DNA of 7,423 nt from an uncultured bacterium (GTDB taxonomy: Bacteria; Cyanobacteriota; Vampirovibrionia; Gastranaerophilales; Gastranaerophilaceae). Positions within the stretch are counted from its first letter, which is position 1. Every line of letters starts with the position of its first letter. The position numbers were made by a program, and so were the translations under genes. This document shows positions 5,988 through 7,423 of this stretch, piece by piece. The notes under the pieces are model-generated. The model made no database searches. It had not been told where the DNA came from and worked only from the letters and a program-made list of their open reading frames with translations. The DNA lies in the NCBI GenBank assembly GCA_900554385.1, contig USHE01000089.1, positions 1 to 7,423 of the forward strand, written 5' to 3'.

Positions 5988-6740
5988 TTGACTTTTAAAC
6001 TTGCAATTACAGGAAAAAGCGGGAGTGGTAAAACTACTATTGTTAAAGCATTTTTGAGGATTTTTCAGGAACTTTTTCCAGATAAGTCTATTCTTCTTTT
6101 TGATAATGATTTGTCGAGTGAACTCGGGCATAGTTTTGGACTTGACGTAAGAAATACTATTTACGGTATAAGAAGCGGTAAGCACGAGTATAAGACAGGA
6201 ATTCCCGAGGGAATGTCAAAACAAGAATTTGTAGAGTGGGCAATGGAAGATATTGTGGTCGAAATCGCTGATAATGTAGATTTAATTGTATCCTGGTTTG
6301 TCGGCTCAAAAGATTGCCGCTGCCCTATTACGGGACAGGTTAATGATGCTGTTTTGAAGCTGATTAATCGATATGATATAGTCGTTTTTGATTGTGAATT
6401 TGATTTGAAATACCTAAATCAGCTTGTTGATACTAATATTGATTCAACTCTGATTATTGCAAATCCGTCGGAAGAATCTGCTTATCTTGCAAAAAGAATC
6501 GAAGAATTTAGCGCAAAATATGCTGCGGGAAATCAGCTTGGTGTTATTATTAACAAAGTTGAAAACAATAATATAACTTCTGTTTATGATATGCTGAAAA
6601 AATACGACTTGGATGTTCTGGGTGTCATTCCTTATGACCACGAATTAGAAAAACATCCAATTGAAAAAGATTCAAAAGTTGTAGAAGATGCAATTAAGCA
6701 GTTTTATTTCAGATTAAACCTGCCTCAGGTAAAAAATTAG
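5988..6740 (+). CDS. CooC-like P-loop ATPase with CxC metal-binding motif
   Basis: Cytoplasmic 250-aa SIMIBI-class ATPase (MinD/CooC group). The P-loop ITGKSGSGKTT (7-17) keeps the deviant Walker A signature lysine (Lys10) as well as Lys15. DNDLSSELG (39-47) matches the switch region. DCRCPITGQ (109-117) supplies Cys110-x-Cys112 followed by Pro, like the CxC pair that binds nickel or zinc at the dimer interface of CooC. VVFDCE (132-137) is the Walker B-like strand, and IINKVEN (187-193) carries the NK nucleotide-base motif. CooC/AcsF proteins use ATP to mature nickel-iron CO dehydrogenase or acetyl-CoA synthase. No such enzyme is in view, so the client is unknown. Oddities: the P-loop has KSGSGKT rather than the usual KGGVGKT. 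The TTG start is supported by the ribosome-binding site and by the immediate P-loop. The gene begins 1 nt after the previous stop and is probably co-translated. Confidence 0.83.
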   Translation: MTFKLAITGKSGSGKTTIVKAFLRIFQELFPDKSILLFDNDLSSELGHSFGLDVRNTIYGIRSGKHEYKTGIPEGMSKQEFVEWAMEDIVVEIADNVDLIVSWFVGSKDCRCPITGQVNDAVLKLINRYDIVVFDCEFDLKYLNQLVDTNIDSTLIIANPSEESAYLAKRIEEFSAKYAAGNQLGVIINKVENNNITSVYDMLKKYDLDVLGVIPYDHELEKHPIEKDSKVVEDAIKQFYFRLNLPQVKN

Positions 6741-6743
6741 GAG
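6739..6743 (+). promoter_or_regulatory. Ribosome-binding site of folD, overlapping the upstream stop codon
   Basis: AGGAG begins inside the TAG stop of the CooC-like gene and ends 5 nt before the folD ATG at 6749. It fixes the start and suggests translational coupling of the two genes. Confidence 0.8.
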
Positions 6744-6748
6744 AGAGT

Positions 6749-7423
6749 ATGACTGTAATTCTTGACGGTAAAAAGTTAAGAGATGACCTTTTAGATGGGC
6801 TTAAGGGTAAGCTTTCTTACTATGTAAATGCGCCAAAACTCGTGGTTATTCTGGTAGGTGATAATCCTGCAAGTAAAATTTATGTAAATAACAAAAAGAA
6901 AACTGCCGAAAAGTTAGGAATTAATTCGGTTGTATTAAATTATCCATCTGATATTTCAGAGGAAGAATTAGTTAGAAAAATCTATGAATTAAATCAGGAT
7001 AAGTCTGTTAATGCTATTCTTGTTCAATTGCCTTTGCCTGAACATATTAATAAAAATACTATTATCAATGCGATTTCACCTATAAAGGATGTGGATGGTT
7101 TTACTCCTGAAAATTCCGGAAAACTTCTTGCCGGTGAAACGCCTTATGTTTACCCTTGTACTCCTAAAGGAATTCTTCTTTTGCTGGATAAATATGGCAT
7201 AGAGATTGAGGGTAAACATGTTGTAATTGTCGGTCGTTCTAATATTGTCGGAAAACCGCTTGCCGTAATGATGTTAAATCGAAATGCAACGGTGACTGTT
7301 TGTCATAGCCGTACTAAAAACCTTTCAGAAATTACAAAATCAGCAGATATTTTAATCTCCGCGGTTGGTCGTAATATTATTAGTGCGGATATGGTAAGCG
7401 TCGGAACGATTGTTATTGATGTC
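6749..7423 (+). CDS. folD: Bifunctional methylene-tetrahydrofolate dehydrogenase/methenyl-tetrahydrofolate cyclohydrolase, 3' end beyond window
   Basis: FolD converts 5,10-methylene-THF to 5,10-methenyl-THF with NAD(P)+ and hydrolyses that to 10-formyl-THF, in the cytoplasm. It links the one-carbon pools used for purines, formyl-Met-tRNA and methyl groups. The visible 225 codons start with MTVILDGKKL. They include the catalytic Tyr45 and Lys49 in SKIYVNNKKKT, VQLPLPEHI (92-100), KDVDGF (113-118) with Asp116, PCTPKGI (136-142) and the dinucleotide-binding VGRSNIVGKPLA (161-172), then TVCHSRTKNL (183-192) and ADILISAVG (199-207). Typical FolD is about 280-300 aa, so roughly 60-70 residues are cut off. 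It follows the CooC-like gene by 8 nt in the same operon. Cofactor choice (NAD or NADP) cannot be read with confidence. Confidence 0.97.
   Translation, partial: MTVILDGKKLRDDLLDGLKGKLSYYVNAPKLVVILVGDNPASKIYVNNKKKTAEKLGINSVVLNYPSDISEEELVRKIYELNQDKSVNAILVQLPLPEHINKNTIINAISPIKDVDGFTPENSGKLLAGETPYVYPCTPKGILLLLDKYGIEIEGKHVVIVGRSNIVGKPLAVMMLNRNATVTVCHSRTKNLSEITKSADILISAVGRNIISADMVSVGTIVIDV

Noticed and set aside
5411..6641. Minus-strand open frames of 64-82 codons opposite the MetE-like and CooC-like genes
   Set aside because: They are overlapped by well-supported plus-strand genes and encode low-complexity products without recognisable motifs.

Overview
The window is A+T-rich bacterial chromosome carrying two divergent, tightly packed gene blocks that share a 149-bp intergenic region (4261-4409). 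No rRNA, tRNA, CRISPR array, insertion sequence or phage gene is visible. The organism cannot be named from this sequence. A low-GC genome, TTG start use, short intergenic gaps and a putative lipoprotein binding protein would fit several gut or anaerobic lineages (for example Gastranaerophilales/Melainabacteria or Elusimicrobia), but that is a weak inference.

Minus-strand block (4260 down to 1): a peptide/oligopeptide-type ABC importer. In transcription order it has a 626-aa extracytoplasmic solute-binding protein, an OppB/DppB-type permease, an OppC/DppC-type permease with a long extra loop, and an MgtC/SapB-family membrane protein cut off by the left window edge. All three junctions overlap by 1 or 4 nt (TAATG, ATGA, ATGA), so the block is almost certainly one translationally coupled operon. 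No ATPase gene lies between these genes. The last 15 codons and stop region of the binding-protein gene, and the ribosome-binding site of the first permease, lie in a G+C-rich, palindrome-containing element (2386-2427) that looks like a dispersed intergenic repeat inserted into the junction.

Plus-strand block (4410 to 7423): ribosomal protein L9 (rplI), then a single-domain UroD/MetE-fold putative methyltransferase, a CooC-like P-loop ATPase with a CxC metal-binding motif, and folD, which runs off the right edge. Gaps are 14, 1 and 8 nt, and each downstream gene has a recognisable or plausible ribosome-binding site. FolD makes and interconverts folate one-carbon units. The MetE-like protein has a thiolate metal site of the type that activates methyl-accepting thiols. 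CooC-like ATPases normally serve nickel enzymes of the CO/acetyl-CoA (Wood-Ljungdahl) pathway. Together they suggest a methyl-transfer or metal-cofactor module of one-carbon metabolism placed behind a housekeeping ribosomal gene. The exact reaction is not established and is the main open question in this window.
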